Shown: positions 28,382-37,983, numbered from the stretch's first letter. The stretch is 64,000 nt of DNA from DATARR01 sp034666985 (GCA_034666985.1 JAXDKS010000040.1:1-64000); one strand, 5' to 3'. The notes: generated by a model from the letters alone, not told the origin. Program-made: numbers and translations.

Positions 28382-29362
28382 TTACTCCACGCCGGAGATA
28401 AGGGCGCCGAAGCGGTCGGGATCGATGTTGCCGCCGGAGAGGACGATGCCGATGCGGCGGCCGGCAACGTCCGGGACCTTGCCGTGGAGGAGGGCGGCGA
28501 AGGCGGCGGAGCCCCCGGGCTCGACGACGAGCTTCAGGCGCGAGGCGAGGAGGGCCATGGCGCGCCGCAGCTCGAGGTCGCTCACGGTGAGGATGCCCTC
28601 GGTCAAGGCGCGGACGATGGCTAGGGTACGCTCGGCGGGCCGGGTGGTCTGGAGGGCATCGGCGATGGTGGCGGGAAGAGGGATGGTGACCGGCTCGCCC
28701 TTCTCCAGGGAACGCTTCATGTCGTCTCCCGCCTCGGGCTCGACGCCCCAGAGGCGGATTCCGGGACGGATTCCCCGAGCGGCCACGGCGGTGCCGGAGA
28801 GGAGGCCGCCGCCGCCGCAGGGCGTGACGATCACGTCCAGGTCCGGCACGTCCTCCAGGAGCTCCAGACCCAGGGTGCCCTGGCCGGCGATGACCGCATT
28901 GTCGTCGAACGGGGGCACGAGCACGGCCCCCTGCTCGTCCTGGATGCGTTGGGCGATGGCCTCCCGGCTCTCGCCTCCAATGCGGTCGTAGAGCACGACC
29001 TCGGCGCCGTAGCCGCGGGTGGCCGCCACCTTGAGAGCGGGAGCGTCCTTCGGCATGACGATGGTGGCGCGCACGCCAAGCTCCCGCGCCGCGAGGGCCA
29101 CGGCCTGGGCGTGATTGCCGGAGGAGAAGGCCACGACACCGCGCGACCGCTCCTCGGGGGTGAGCAGTGTCAACCGTGAGAACGCTCCTCGGGCCTTGAA
29201 CGCTCCCACCCGCTGGAAGATCTCGCATTTGAAGAAGACCCGAGCCCCCACCTGCTCGTCGACGAGCCGCGAGGTCAGCACCGGCGTGCGGTGCACGTGG
29301 AGACGGATGCGCTCGCGCGCGGCCTGGACGTCGGCGAGGGTGACGGGGAGAGGGGTGTTCAT
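28382..29362 (-). CDS. PLP-dependent threonine/serine dehydratase-type enzyme
   Basis: 326 residues from the ATG at 29362. The PLP lysine lies in GAFKARGAF, the phosphate-binding glycine loop is CGGGGLLSG, and SSGNHAQAVALAA is the substrate-binding signature. These mark the threonine dehydratase/serine racemase group. Length is that of a catabolic-type or racemase enzyme without the C-terminal ACT regulatory domains of biosynthetic IlvA. It could deaminate threonine or serine or racemise serine. It follows the CDF transporter gene by 13 nt on the same strand, likely in one transcript. Confidence 0.88.
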   Translation of the reverse strand: MNTPLPVTLADVQAARERIRLHVHRTPVLTSRLVDEQVGARVFFKCEIFQRVGAFKARGAFSRLTLLTPEERSRGVVAFSSGNHAQAVALAARELGVRATIVMPKDAPALKVAATRGYGAEVVLYDRIGGESREAIAQRIQDEQGAVLVPPFDDNAVIAGQGTLGLELLEDVPDLDVIVTPCGGGGLLSGTAVAARGIRPGIRLWGVEPEAGDDMKRSLEKGEPVTIPLPATIADALQTTRPAERTLAIVRALTEGILTVSDLELRRAMALLASRLKLVVEPGGSAAFAALLHGKVPDVAGRRIGIVLSGGNIDPDRFGALISGVE

Positions 29363-29375
29363 GATCCGGCGTAGC

Positions 29376-30332
29376 TTACCCGACCTGCACCGGTTTCGAG
29401 ACCTCCTCCGGCGTCTTCGCCCTGAGCGACTTCGCCTCGATGAAGATGCGGCCGATCTCCGGGTGCCGCTCGCGCACGTCGTGCTCGAGGCGCTCGATGG
29501 CGGCGGTGATCTCGGCGGCGGTGACGTCAGGGCGGAAATCGATCTCCAGGTTGAGCAGCACCTCGTCGGGCCCGAAGTGCATGGTGAGGGGGTGGTGGAC
29601 GTCGACGACGGCGGGGATGGCCCTGGCGAGAGCGCGGATGTCCTCCACCACCTTGGGGTCGGCACTCTCGCCAAGCAGCAGCCTCTTGCTCTGATAGACC
29701 AGGAACAGGGCCACTCCCGCCAGGATCACGCCAATGACGATCGAGGCGATGCCGTCGGCGTAGGGGGTGCCCAGCCATTGGCCCATGAAGACGCCGAGGA
29801 AGGCGACGATGAGGCCGGCCAGCGCCGCCGAATCCTCGAACAGGACGGTGACGATAGATGGATCCTTGCTGGTCTGCACCGCCTTCCACAGCCCTTCCTC
29901 CCGGATCTCCGGCAGGATCCCACGGACGGCGATGATCCACGACACCGTCTCGAAGACGAAGGCGGCCCCGAGGACGCCGTAGCTCCAGGCCAGGCTCTCC
30001 AGGGCGTGGGGGTGCTGCAGATGGGTGATCCCCTCGTACACGGACATCCCGCCGCCGACCCCGAAGAGGGCCACAGCCACGATCAGGCTCCAGAAGTAGA
30101 GCTCCTTGCCGTGGCCGAAGGGGTGCCCGGCGTCCGCCGGCTTGCGACTCTTCTTGAGGCCGAGGAGGAGCAGGACCTCGTTGCCCGTGTCCACCACGGA
30201 GTGGATCCCCTCCGACAACATGGCCGAGCTGCCGGTGAAGCCGGCGGCGATGAACTTGGTGACCGCGATCAGCAGGTTCGCCCCCAGGGCGCCATAGATC
30301 GCCAGGGGTTTCTCTTCGTGGGATTTGGCCAT
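29376..30332 (-). CDS. cation diffusion facilitator (CDF) metal transporter
   Basis: 318 residues with about six membrane segments and a cytoplasmic C-terminal domain (about 215-318, IPAVVDVHHPLTMHFGPDEV, containing the ferredoxin-like metal-sensing fold). HPFGHGKE in the loop after segment two is typical of CDF. The usual HxxxD site of segment five reads FEDSAAL, as in the SLC30A9-like branch, so the transported ion (Zn, Mn or other) is uncertain. Efflux of divalent cations by proton exchange is family knowledge. It is upstream of the dehydratase and downstream of a PRC-barrel gene, 6 nt away. Confidence 0.9.
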   Translation of the reverse strand: MAKSHEEKPLAIYGALGANLLIAVTKFIAAGFTGSSAMLSEGIHSVVDTGNEVLLLLGLKKSRKPADAGHPFGHGKELYFWSLIVAVALFGVGGGMSVYEGITHLQHPHALESLAWSYGVLGAAFVFETVSWIIAVRGILPEIREEGLWKAVQTSKDPSIVTVLFEDSAALAGLIVAFLGVFMGQWLGTPYADGIASIVIGVILAGVALFLVYQSKRLLLGESADPKVVEDIRALARAIPAVVDVHHPLTMHFGPDEVLLNLEIDFRPDVTAAEITAAIERLEHDVRERHPEIGRIFIEAKSLRAKTPEEVSKPVQVG

Positions 30333-30338
30333 GAACCC

Positions 30339-31154
30339 CTACGAGCGCCTTGCCCCGACCTCGTGAGGTTCCGCGGTCTCCCCGGCGCGGTCGAGCTCGC
30401 CGGTGACCGGCCGGGCCGGCGCGCCACCGGAGCTCTCGTTGCCCTGCGCGAGGCCCGCCGTCCGGGCAGTGTCCGTCCGGGCGGGGCCGGTCCGCCGCCG
30501 GGCGCCGTAGAAGCGGTCCGCGTCGAACGAGGGGCTGGCGTAGACGTCGCTTCCCGGAGCGTGGCCGGAGGTGCGGTCGAAATACTGCCGCAGGCGGGCC
30601 TCGGCGTCCCGGTCCAGGTTGCCGTAGTCGTAGTCGGGGAGCTCCGCGATCTGGCCGGCGGTCAGGTCCTCGAGGTGCACCTGGTCGTGCTGGGGATCGA
30701 GACGTGCATGGCCGATGGGGACCAGGACGTGGCGGCTCTCGAAGCCGTGGTGCTGGTCACGGGTGAGGGCGTTCTCCTCGTCCGAGAGGGTGCTCCGCAC
30801 CACGCTCTCTGTGATGAGGGGGGCGAGCCCCGCCATGGCGGCATGGGCCGTCACCGTGCCGGTGGGAGCGCCGAGCAGCCTAGGGGTCTCGTCGCCCGTC
30901 GTAGCCGTCGTGGCAGAAGCATCGAGCCGGTCCGTGTCGATGGCCACGTCGAGGTAGCGCACCTGGCCGGCGTCGGTGTCGACGAGCAGATCGGAGACCT
31001 CGCCGACCTGGACCCCGTCCGACCCGAGCACGGCCCAGCCGCGCACGTCGGGATCGCCGTCGACAATCTGGTAGTCGTGCAGCCGGCCGAGGGGCCTGAG
31101 GGAGTGACCGGGATCGGCCGCGTCGAGGTCGCCCGTGGGAGTCCTATCGCTCAT
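30339..31154 (-). CDS. PRC-barrel domain protein
   Basis: 271 residues from the ATG at 31154, with AAAGGAGGA just upstream. Residues about 25-90 (LGRLHDYQIVDGDPDVRGWA, then VGEVSDLLVDTDAGQVRYLD) form a PRC-barrel, as in the H subunit of photosynthetic reaction centres and in RimM. A second barrel-like stretch (HVLVPIGHARLDPQHDQVHL) follows, then a low-complexity tail. Two-barrel stress-type proteins of this kind are common in soil bacteria; function unknown. It is the first gene of the likely PRC-CDF-dehydratase unit. Confidence 0.85.
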   Translation of the reverse strand: MSDRTPTGDLDAADPGHSLRPLGRLHDYQIVDGDPDVRGWAVLGSDGVQVGEVSDLLVDTDAGQVRYLDVAIDTDRLDASATTATTGDETPRLLGAPTGTVTAHAAMAGLAPLITESVVRSTLSDEENALTRDQHHGFESRHVLVPIGHARLDPQHDQVHLEDLTAGQIAELPDYDYGNLDRDAEARLRQYFDRTSGHAPGSDVYASPSFDADRFYGARRRTGPARTDTARTAGLAQGNESSGGAPARPVTGELDRAGETAEPHEVGARRS

Positions 31155-31230
31155 GAAGTCCTCCTTTCGGCGGACGCGGGGACGCGTCGCACCTGGGGGA
31201 GGCCCCTGCAAGTGCCGGGCCGGAAAGAAG

Positions 31231-31257
31231 AAAAAGCCCGGAGCATGAGCCCCGGGC
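31231..31257 (-). terminator. Rho-independent terminator of the zinc-finger/TPR gene
   Basis: On the minus strand GCCCGGGGC, loop TCAT, GCTCCGGGC, then TTTTTC. It begins about 27 nt after the stop of the gene ending at 31284 and separates it from the PRC-barrel gene. Confidence 0.85.
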
Positions 31258-31283
31258 CTCGGAGATTGCGGAGGGTGAACGTT

Positions 31284-32639
31284 CTACAGCGCGTCGAAGC
31301 CTGCTCGCGTGACCGGCTCGTTCTGCAGACGTCGCAGGATGCCGCCCACCAGGCGGAGGACGTCGAGCGTCGCCTGGTCCCGCTCCAGGGCGTCCTGCAG
31401 CAGGTGGAGGGCCGAGAGGGCCTCGCGCTCGACGCCGAGGACGCGGAAGGTGGTCGTCATCTCGGAAACCAGGCCGCGGACCTCGGGAGTGCGGCTCTGG
31501 CGCAGCCAGACGCCGGCGAGGTCGAGGGAGACGAGAGCCGCCTGATAGCCCAGGCCGGCGTCGTTGAGATCCTGCCGGATCTGCTGGAACGTCGCCTCGG
31601 CGGTGACCAGGTCGCCCAGGCCGGCGGCGATCTCGCCCTCGAGGCGGTGGAGCTTGACGAGGTCGAGCCAGCCGGCGTGGGCGGCGTAGAGGGCCCGCAT
31701 GCGCTGGAGCTGGCGTTGCGCCTGCTCGTACTCGCCGAGCTCGACGCGGAACAGGAGGATGTTGTGCAGGGTGTGGAACACCAGCTTGGCGTCACGAGCC
31801 CGGTCGATCATCGACAGGCCACGGACGAGGAGCTGGAGACCCTCCTCGGGCTTGCCGGCATAGCCGGTATAGAGGCCTTTGAAGATGATGACGCGGCCGA
31901 CCTCGTGCGAGTCGCTGTAGCGGCGATGGATCGCGTAGGCGAGGTCGAGCATGCGGAACGCCTCCTTGAAGCGCCGCTGATCGCAGAGCAGCGAGGCGTC
32001 GAGGTCGGCGATGCGGGCATAGAGGAGGGGGTCGCCCGTCCCCTGGGCGCGCAGCTCCAGGGCGCAGGTCATGGCCGCCTCGGCCTGGGGCAGGTCCTCG
32101 GCGACGCGGTAGGCGTTGGCCAACTCGGCCCAGGCGCGGGCCTGCATGTCCGTCCGCCGCTCCTCGCCATAGGCTTGCGGGTCGAGCCGCTCGGCGGCCA
32201 TCCGGGCGAGGTCCGCCATGCGGAGCATCCCCGCGGGATCGGAGTGGCGCAGGGCGCGGCTCTTCTCCAGCAGGCTCTCGCACAGCCCCCAGGTGACGGG
32301 GCCTTCGGGCAGCGACTCGTCCGCCCGCTCCTGGGCGTGGACGAGATCCTCGGACCGCTGCTCGGCCGCTTCGCGCTCGGCGCCCAGGCTCCTCTCGAGC
32401 TCCAGGGCCTTGGCGAAAGCCGCCGAGATGGAACGGTCGTAGGCGGTGTCCTCTTCGACCGAGAGCCGCGGCTCCGGGCCCGCCCCGGGCGTGAACATCG
32501 CCGTCGCAAGGGGTAACATCTCCTGCCGGCAGCGGTCACATCCGACCAGAAGGTGGGCAACCATCGCCTTGGCCTCCCGGTTGGGGAGGCTGTTGCGCAG
32601 GAAGCCCTCCAGGGTTTCGCGGTGTGGATGCTCGCTCAT
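31284..32639 (-). CDS. zinc-finger plus TPR regulatory-type protein (paralogue B)
   Basis: 451 residues. The N-terminus HPHRETLEGFLRN is followed by HLLVGCDRCRQEM (H...CxxC zinc finger). A short acidic linker leads to helical TPR-type repeats (RAWAELANAYRVAEDLPQAE, AFRMLDLAYAIHRRYSDSHE, LHRLEGEIAAGLGDLVTAEA). It shares start, finger and order of repeats with the protein at 27074-28318. The two bracket the dehydratase-CDF-PRC genes. No membrane segment or enzymatic motif. A protein-interaction role with an ECF factor is possible but not shown. Confidence 0.78.
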   Translation of the reverse strand: MSEHPHRETLEGFLRNSLPNREAKAMVAHLLVGCDRCRQEMLPLATAMFTPGAGPEPRLSVEEDTAYDRSISAAFAKALELERSLGAEREAAEQRSEDLVHAQERADESLPEGPVTWGLCESLLEKSRALRHSDPAGMLRMADLARMAAERLDPQAYGEERRTDMQARAWAELANAYRVAEDLPQAEAAMTCALELRAQGTGDPLLYARIADLDASLLCDQRRFKEAFRMLDLAYAIHRRYSDSHEVGRVIIFKGLYTGYAGKPEEGLQLLVRGLSMIDRARDAKLVFHTLHNILLFRVELGEYEQAQRQLQRMRALYAAHAGWLDLVKLHRLEGEIAAGLGDLVTAEATFQQIRQDLNDAGLGYQAALVSLDLAGVWLRQSRTPEVRGLVSEMTTTFRVLGVEREALSALHLLQDALERDQATLDVLRLVGGILRRLQNEPVTRAGFDAL

Positions 32640-32716
32640 CCGTATCTCCTCAGAATCGTTCAGCAGAATTGAATCTATTCTCTCATACAGGGAGGATCGT
32701 TGTCTTCTCCCGAAAC

Positions 32717-33028
32717 CTAGAGGCCGCCACTCGAGGCCTGAGGGTTCACGGTCATCAGCCGGTTGCCGTTCGGGTCGATGCCCCAGCCCTTCTCAGTGGG
32801 GTCGGGCTCCGTGCTGGTGGTCTTCTCCGTGAAGCCGAACCAGCCGGTGACCGTGTCCCACAGGCTGGGAGCCTGCGGCGCGCTGGTGCCGGCGACGGCC
32901 CCCCAGAAGCTGGCGAGGCGGTCCAGGAATCCCTGGTCCGCGGCGGCCGCCGGCTGCGCGCCGGCGAGCGTCAACATGAGAACGAACGCCAGTGCGGCAA
33001 TCCCTCGTTGAGCGGTTCTGCGGTACAT
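32717..33028 (-). CDS. small exported protein of unknown function
   Basis: 103 residues behind a strong ribosome site (AAAAGGAGGAGG). A signal peptide (GIAALAFVLMLTLAGAQPAAAA) precedes a mature region of about 70 residues with FLDRLASFWGAV and the tail EKGWGIDPNGNRL. No cysteine or metal motif. Probably periplasmic. It is 77 nt upstream of the zinc-finger/TPR gene on the same strand and could be co-transcribed. The 275 bases upstream (33029-33303) hold only a weak GGAGCCC hairpin and no gene. Confidence 0.7.
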   Translation of the reverse strand: MYRRTAQRGIAALAFVLMLTLAGAQPAAAADQGFLDRLASFWGAVAGTSAPQAPSLWDTVTGWFGFTEKTTSTEPDPTEKGWGIDPNGNRLMTVNPQASSGGL

Positions 33029-33303
33029 CTCCTCCTCCTTTTGCGAGCCTCCGGTGCCGGGGTCCCCCCAGGCTCTCGCGTGATGGAGCCCATGCGGGGC
33101 TCCGGGATCTCAGATTCTGTGCCGGCGCTACTTCTCAGCCTTGCGGCCGGTCACGCCACAGGCCAGACTAAATTCGCATCTATGACTAACAGTGTCGCTC
33201 GTGGGGAAAAGCGCGCCGCCGCCCCAAAGATTCTTCTTCCCATGGCGGAACGCCCCTCCGTTCCCAATCGGCGCGCAAGTGTAGCACTTTCGCTGTAAAT
33301 CAA

Positions 33304-36300
33304 CTATAGCTTCACTACCGCCGCCTTGCGCCGGAGCTGGAGGACCTGGACGTCGGGGTCGACGACGACCTTCTCGGGCTGGAAGGCGCAGGCGATCTCC
33401 ACCGTCCGCGCCTCGCCGGCGCCCAGCACCACGGTGGTCCGGGCATCCCGATAGCCGGCCTTGGGTTTGCCCTTGTCGGTGAAGCGGTCGCCGTGGACGG
33501 CGGCCACCTCGATGGGCATGCGGCCCTTCCCGACGTTCTTGACTTGCACCGTCACCTTCCAGGGCCGCCCCCCGGAGCCGCCGGTCACCCGGAGGGCGGC
33601 CAGGGTGTACTCGGGCACCACCACCTGGTGAAACCACTGGCGCACGAACTCGTCGTAGGCCGCCGGGTCGGGCGCGAAGGGGCGCATGGCGGCGGTGAAG
33701 TCCTGGAGCACGGGATAGTCCGGGCCGTTGCCCCAGTCGGTCATGAACTTGCGCAGGCCGGCGAGCATCCTCTCCCGCCCGAGCTGGCGCTCCATCATCC
33801 AGAAGACCCAGCCGCCCTTGTCGTAGGTGGCGGTCGTGTCCCCCTCGTGAGAGCCGTCGACCTTGACCAGGGGCCGCTCGGCGTCGGCCCGGCGCTCGTC
33901 GCCGTAGTTCTCCTCGATACGCTTGAGGAACTCCATGCGCGCCTGGGGGCCCTTGACCTGCTCGGTGAGCATGGCGGTTGAGAAGTGGGCCATCCCCTCG
34001 GAGAGGAGGTTGCCTCCCGGCCCCTTGCCTGGGGTGAGGAGGTTCCCCCACCACTGGTGGGCGCTCTCGTGGGCGGTGACCATGAACACGGCGTCGGTCT
34101 TGACGTCGCTCTTGGTGAGGAAGCCGATGTTCTCGGAGAAGGTGATGTTGGTGGGGAAGCCCTGGGCGTAGCCCGCGAGGCCGGGGAACTCCGAGAGCTT
34201 GAGCTCGTGCCAGGGGAAGGGCCGGAACCACTCCGAGTAGTACCGGCGCGCGGCGTCGAGCGTGCCGATCATCTCGTCGAGGTTGTACTCGTGCCCGGGG
34301 TGGTAATAGATGGCCGTGCCATGGCCGCGGCGCACGTTCCAGCGTCCGCCCACGACGTTGAACAGCCGCACGGGATAGTCGCTGCGCCAGACCACCGTGC
34401 GCTTACCCGCGGCCACCGTGTCGCTCTCCTTCACGCCCACGGAGTTGAAGGTGTAGTCCACCGGGCCGGTGACGGCGATGCGGCTGGTGAGGGGGTGGTC
34501 GACGCCGAACAGGGTCTCGGTCTTCCCCTTGTAGAAGTCGTCGGGGTAGACCTTGGACTCGTAGTCGGTCTCGTCCTTCTTGCCGATCTCCTCCATGTAG
34601 CCCACCACCGGCACGAAGCTGGGGCTGAAGGCGGTCAGCACCACTCCCGACGGCAGGATGAACTCGCCCGTGCCGCCGCCGTTCTTGGTGATGCCCTGGG
34701 GGAAGCTCCCCTCGAAGTCGAAGCCGACGCGCAGGCGGTCACCCGGCTTCATCGACGCCGGCGGGACGAAGACGTAGAGCCCCGAGCGGTTCTCCGGTTT
34801 GTAGGGCTTGCCGCCCAGGGTCCAGTGGACCTTCCGCCAGTGCTGGCCGCCGGTGAGGGCGAAGCGCTGCAGCGCCTGGTCGCGGTCGTTTACCATCTCG
34901 AAGCTCCCCCGGCTGTGCAGCCAGCGGCGCTCGGGCTCGATCCTGAGGTCGACGTCCGCGTCCGCGATGGCCGGCTGCGGGGCGTCCTTCCAGGTGGCGA
35001 GGTTCTGTTTCCAGTAGTCGTGGGCCTTCTTTTCATAGAAGCCGCCCTGGAAGCCATCCTGCACGGCCAGGGCGAGGAGGGTGCCGGTGACGAGCGGCAC
35101 CAGGGTGAAGGGGAGGATGCGCAGCAGGCTCCGCCGGACGGGGACCGGCTGCAAACGGTGGACGCGGCCGATGGCGTCCGCCTGCCGCCGGCCGTAGGCG
35201 CGCACGGCCACGGCCACGAAGAAGACGGCGAGCCCCAGCACCATCAGGCGGTTGAGCAGCAGGGCCTTGCGATTGATCTCGAACACCCCCATGTCGCTCC
35301 ACTGCAGGGTGTTCCAGATCCACCAGTTCCCCACCCAGCTCATGTGATTGGTGAATTGCAGGTAGAAGGTCAGGGCGATCGCCGCCAGGCCCGTGCCGTA
35401 GGTCAGGTAGCGCTGGCCCCCGACGGCCTGGACGGCGACGATGAAGCAGGTCCAGACCAGCAGCGTCGGCACCAGCAGGCCGCCCCAGACGATCAGATAC
35501 GGGCCCACGTCGATCCCTACCTTGCCCTGCACCAGCAGGGCGATGGCACAGCCGAGGAAAGTGGCCACGATCATCACCACCCCCACCATGCTGTTGGCGA
35601 GCGCCTTGCCGAAGAGGATCGAGGCCGTGCGCACCGGCGTCGAGAAGGAGATGGAGGAGAGGCCCGAGGCGTGCTCCCGCTCCAGCGACTCCACCGTGTA
35701 GAACATCAGCAGCAGCCCGAGCAGCAGCGAGAGCGTGTTGAAGCTGCGCACTGCGGTGAGGCCGGGGGTGAGGAGGACCTCGGTCTGGAACGCTCCCAGG
35801 GCGAGCAGGCTCCCGCCCAGCGTCTGCAGCAGGATCAGGGCGCCGAAGAGATAGAGGCCCGGCGAGGCCAGGAGATTGCGCAGCTCCGTGCCCGCCACCA
35901 AGGCGATCCCCCGCCAGAGACCAATCTTGCCGACATTGCCACTGCGCGTCCGGAGCTCGGCCAGAGGGCGCGGGAAGGACACCACGTTCGCCGGTCCCGC
36001 CACGATCTCCGGGGAGCGACGGCGGAAGGGGCGCCAGCCCTCGGCCACGGCCTCGCCCTGGAGGTGGGCGGTCATGTGCCGCTGGGCCCGGTAGACCCCG
36101 AGCAGCCCGAGGACCAGGAAGGCCAAGCGCGAGACGACGAATGGCAGGTCGAGGCCGATGGGGGTCTGGTTGTAGAACGCCGCCCCGCGGTCAGCCTTGA
36201 GCCAGGTCTCGTTGAGCCAGCGGAAGCCCGCCGGGTCCACCAGCATCAGCGCCCGGTTGATTCGCGGATCGAGCCAGGTGGGCGACCAGTTCCAGAGGAA

Positions 36301-36912
36301 GAAGCCGCACAGGATCAGGATCGCCGTGGGAAAGAGGAAGACGGCGATCGGCTTGCGCCAGCGCTCCCCGAGGTAGAAGGCCGCGCCGAGGTAGAAGACC
36401 AGGGACGGCAGGGCGAAGACGAGGACCGGGCGCAGGTAGTTGACGAGATGGAAGGGACCGCGGATCTCGGCCGCTTCGGCGTTGGGCACCAGGTGGTTGA
36501 AGAAGATGGCCAGCAGCAGGTGGATGCCGAGGGCGGCCAGGAAGCCGCCGAGGATGGCGAGGAACTTCCCCCAGACGTATTCGCCGGGGCGCAGCGACGT
36601 CGAGTGGAGGACTTCGCCCACCCGCGCCTCGTCGTCGGCGATCACCGCCATGCCGGAGGCGATCGCACCGAAGAAGGAGTAGAGGATCGCCACCAGCATG
36701 GCCAGCAGGAAGGCGAAGTTGAACTCGGAGGTGATCCAGGCTTTGGTGCCGCCCACCGAGGAGTCGCCCGAGGAGATGGTCATGTCCCCCGTCGACATCA
36801 ACCAGGTGGTGAGCACCAGGATGACCACCAGGAACCAGAACAGCGGGCGCTTGAAAGTATGGCCGAGCTCCAGCCGGAAGATGGTGCCCGTACGGGACAG
36901 GGTGCGGCTCAC
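33304..36912 (-). CDS. ABC-2 type permease fused to M1-family aminopeptidase domain
   Basis: 1202 residues from a GTG at 36912 that overlaps the stop of the ATPase gene by 4 nt (GTGA). The N-terminal part (to about 640) has two blocks of about six membrane segments, the first opening with LELGHTFKRPLFWFLVV, as in ABC-2 permeases. The C-terminal part is a gluzincin: HESAHQWWGN at about 948, a downstream Glu in LLSEGMAHF, and an exopeptidase-loop equivalent GFPTNITFSENIG. Such fusions occur in Bacteroidota and acidobacteria-like genomes. It may export peptides or act on extracytoplasmic peptides; substrate unknown. Confidence 0.9.
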   Translation of the reverse strand: MSRTLSRTGTIFRLELGHTFKRPLFWFLVVILVLTTWLMSTGDMTISSGDSSVGGTKAWITSEFNFAFLLAMLVAILYSFFGAIASGMAVIADDEARVGEVLHSTSLRPGEYVWGKFLAILGGFLAALGIHLLLAIFFNHLVPNAEAAEIRGPFHLVNYLRPVLVFALPSLVFYLGAAFYLGERWRKPIAVFLFPTAILILCGFFLWNWSPTWLDPRINRALMLVDPAGFRWLNETWLKADRGAAFYNQTPIGLDLPFVVSRLAFLVLGLLGVYRAQRHMTAHLQGEAVAEGWRPFRRRSPEIVAGPANVVSFPRPLAELRTRSGNVGKIGLWRGIALVAGTELRNLLASPGLYLFGALILLQTLGGSLLALGAFQTEVLLTPGLTAVRSFNTLSLLLGLLLMFYTVESLEREHASGLSSISFSTPVRTASILFGKALANSMVGVVMIVATFLGCAIALLVQGKVGIDVGPYLIVWGGLLVPTLLVWTCFIVAVQAVGGQRYLTYGTGLAAIALTFYLQFTNHMSWVGNWWIWNTLQWSDMGVFEINRKALLLNRLMVLGLAVFFVAVAVRAYGRRQADAIGRVHRLQPVPVRRSLLRILPFTLVPLVTGTLLALAVQDGFQGGFYEKKAHDYWKQNLATWKDAPQPAIADADVDLRIEPERRWLHSRGSFEMVNDRDQALQRFALTGGQHWRKVHWTLGGKPYKPENRSGLYVFVPPASMKPGDRLRVGFDFEGSFPQGITKNGGGTGEFILPSGVVLTAFSPSFVPVVGYMEEIGKKDETDYESKVYPDDFYKGKTETLFGVDHPLTSRIAVTGPVDYTFNSVGVKESDTVAAGKRTVVWRSDYPVRLFNVVGGRWNVRRGHGTAIYYHPGHEYNLDEMIGTLDAARRYYSEWFRPFPWHELKLSEFPGLAGYAQGFPTNITFSENIGFLTKSDVKTDAVFMVTAHESAHQWWGNLLTPGKGPGGNLLSEGMAHFSTAMLTEQVKGPQARMEFLKRIEENYGDERRADAERPLVKVDGSHEGDTTATYDKGGWVFWMMERQLGRERMLAGLRKFMTDWGNGPDYPVLQDFTAAMRPFAPDPAAYDEFVRQWFHQVVVPEYTLAALRVTGGSGGRPWKVTVQVKNVGKGRMPIEVAAVHGDRFTDKGKPKAGYRDARTTVVLGAGEARTVEIACAFQPEKVVVDPDVQVLQLRRKAAVVKL

Positions 36913-37850
36913 GCGGCCCCTCCCGCCGCCACGGCCTCCGGCTCCTGCCGTGCGACGTAGGCTCCCGGCGGCCGCTCCTGCGCCACCTCCTGCATGAGCA
37001 GCAGGTAGGCATCCTCCAGAGTGGCGGGCACCGCCTCGAAGCTGACGGGCGGCTGGCCGTCCGGCTGGTAGATCCGCACCCGGTTCTTGCCCTCGACCAG
37101 CACTGCCTGGGTGACCCGCAGCCGGCGGCGAACCTCGTCCATCTCGTCGCGCGGCACCCGACCCTCGAAGATCTTGCCGTCGATGGCCTGGCGGGCCTCC
37201 GACGGGGAGGTCTGGGCCACCAGGCGCCCCTTGCAAATGACGGCGAAGCGGGGACAGAGCACGGCCACGTCCTCCACGATGTGGGTGGAGAGCAGCACGA
37301 TACGGTCCGCGGCCAGCTCGGCCAGCAGGCGGTAGAAGCGCAGCCTCTCCTCGGGATCGAGGCCGGCCGTGGGCTCGTCGACGATGATCAACCGCGGATC
37401 GCCGGCGATGGCCTGGGCGATCCCCAGCCGCTGGCGCATGCCGCCGGAGTAGGTCTTGACCTTGCGCTTCGCTGCCGGGGTGAGGTTGACCCGCTCCAGC
37501 AGCTCGGCCACCAGCGACTTGAGGCCGCCGGGAGCGTCGACGCCCTTGAGCTGGAGCAGATAGGTGAGCATCTTCTCCCCCGTCAGATGGGGATAGAAGC
37601 CGAACTCCTGGGGGAGATAGCCGAGCTGGCGGCGCACCTGCTCCGGACGGGCCAGCACGTCCTCGCCGTCCAGCGTCACCTGGCCCGAGGTGGCCTCGAG
37701 CAGGCCGGCCAGGATCTTCATCAGGGTGGATTTGCCCGCGCCGTTGGGGCCCAGCAGCCCGAACATGCCCGGCGGGACGTCGAGGTTGATGCCCTGGAGG
37801 GCCGTCACGGGGCCGGGGTAGACCTTCACGAGATCGCGGATCGTCAGCAT
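36909..37850 (-). CDS. ABC transporter ATP-binding protein
   Basis: 313 residues from the ATG at 37850; AAGGAG abuts an earlier in-frame ATG (37859) but lies 9 nt from this one. Walker A GPNGAGKS, Q-loop YLPQEFGFYP, signature YSGGMRQRLG, Walker B LIIVDEPTAGLD and H-loop LLSTHIVED are complete. The C-terminal extension (about 225-313) resembles those of ABC-2 exporters. Its partner is the permease-peptidase fusion, coupled by a 4-nt overlap, so the two proteins form one transporter, ATP hydrolysis in the cytoplasm. Confidence 0.94.
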   Translation of the reverse strand: MLTIRDLVKVYPGPVTALQGINLDVPPGMFGLLGPNGAGKSTLMKILAGLLEATSGQVTLDGEDVLARPEQVRRQLGYLPQEFGFYPHLTGEKMLTYLLQLKGVDAPGGLKSLVAELLERVNLTPAAKRKVKTYSGGMRQRLGIAQAIAGDPRLIIVDEPTAGLDPEERLRFYRLLAELAADRIVLLSTHIVEDVAVLCPRFAVICKGRLVAQTSPSEARQAIDGKIFEGRVPRDEMDEVRRRLRVTQAVLVEGKNRVRIYQPDGQPPVSFEAVPATLEDAYLLLMQEVAQERPPGAYVARQEPEAVAAGGAA

Positions 37851-37983
37851 GGGTTCCATCTCCTTGGTTCAGGGGCGTGCTTCGGGCCCCGTCAGGCACC
37901 AATACGTGGAACGGGGGAAGAAGGTTACGGAATGCTCCCCTCCCCGCGGTGGGTTATTCTGTTGCGAACCCTAGGAGACCGCC

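Noticed and set aside
29115..32516. 1133-codon open frame on the plus strand
   Set aside because: It is antisense to four well-supported genes (dehydratase, CDF, PRC-barrel, TPR); high GC makes long empty antisense frames common.
33985..36960. 991-codon open frame on the plus strand
   Set aside because: Antisense of the permease-peptidase fusion; composition (His/Glu/Gln-rich) is that of a reverse-complement shadow.
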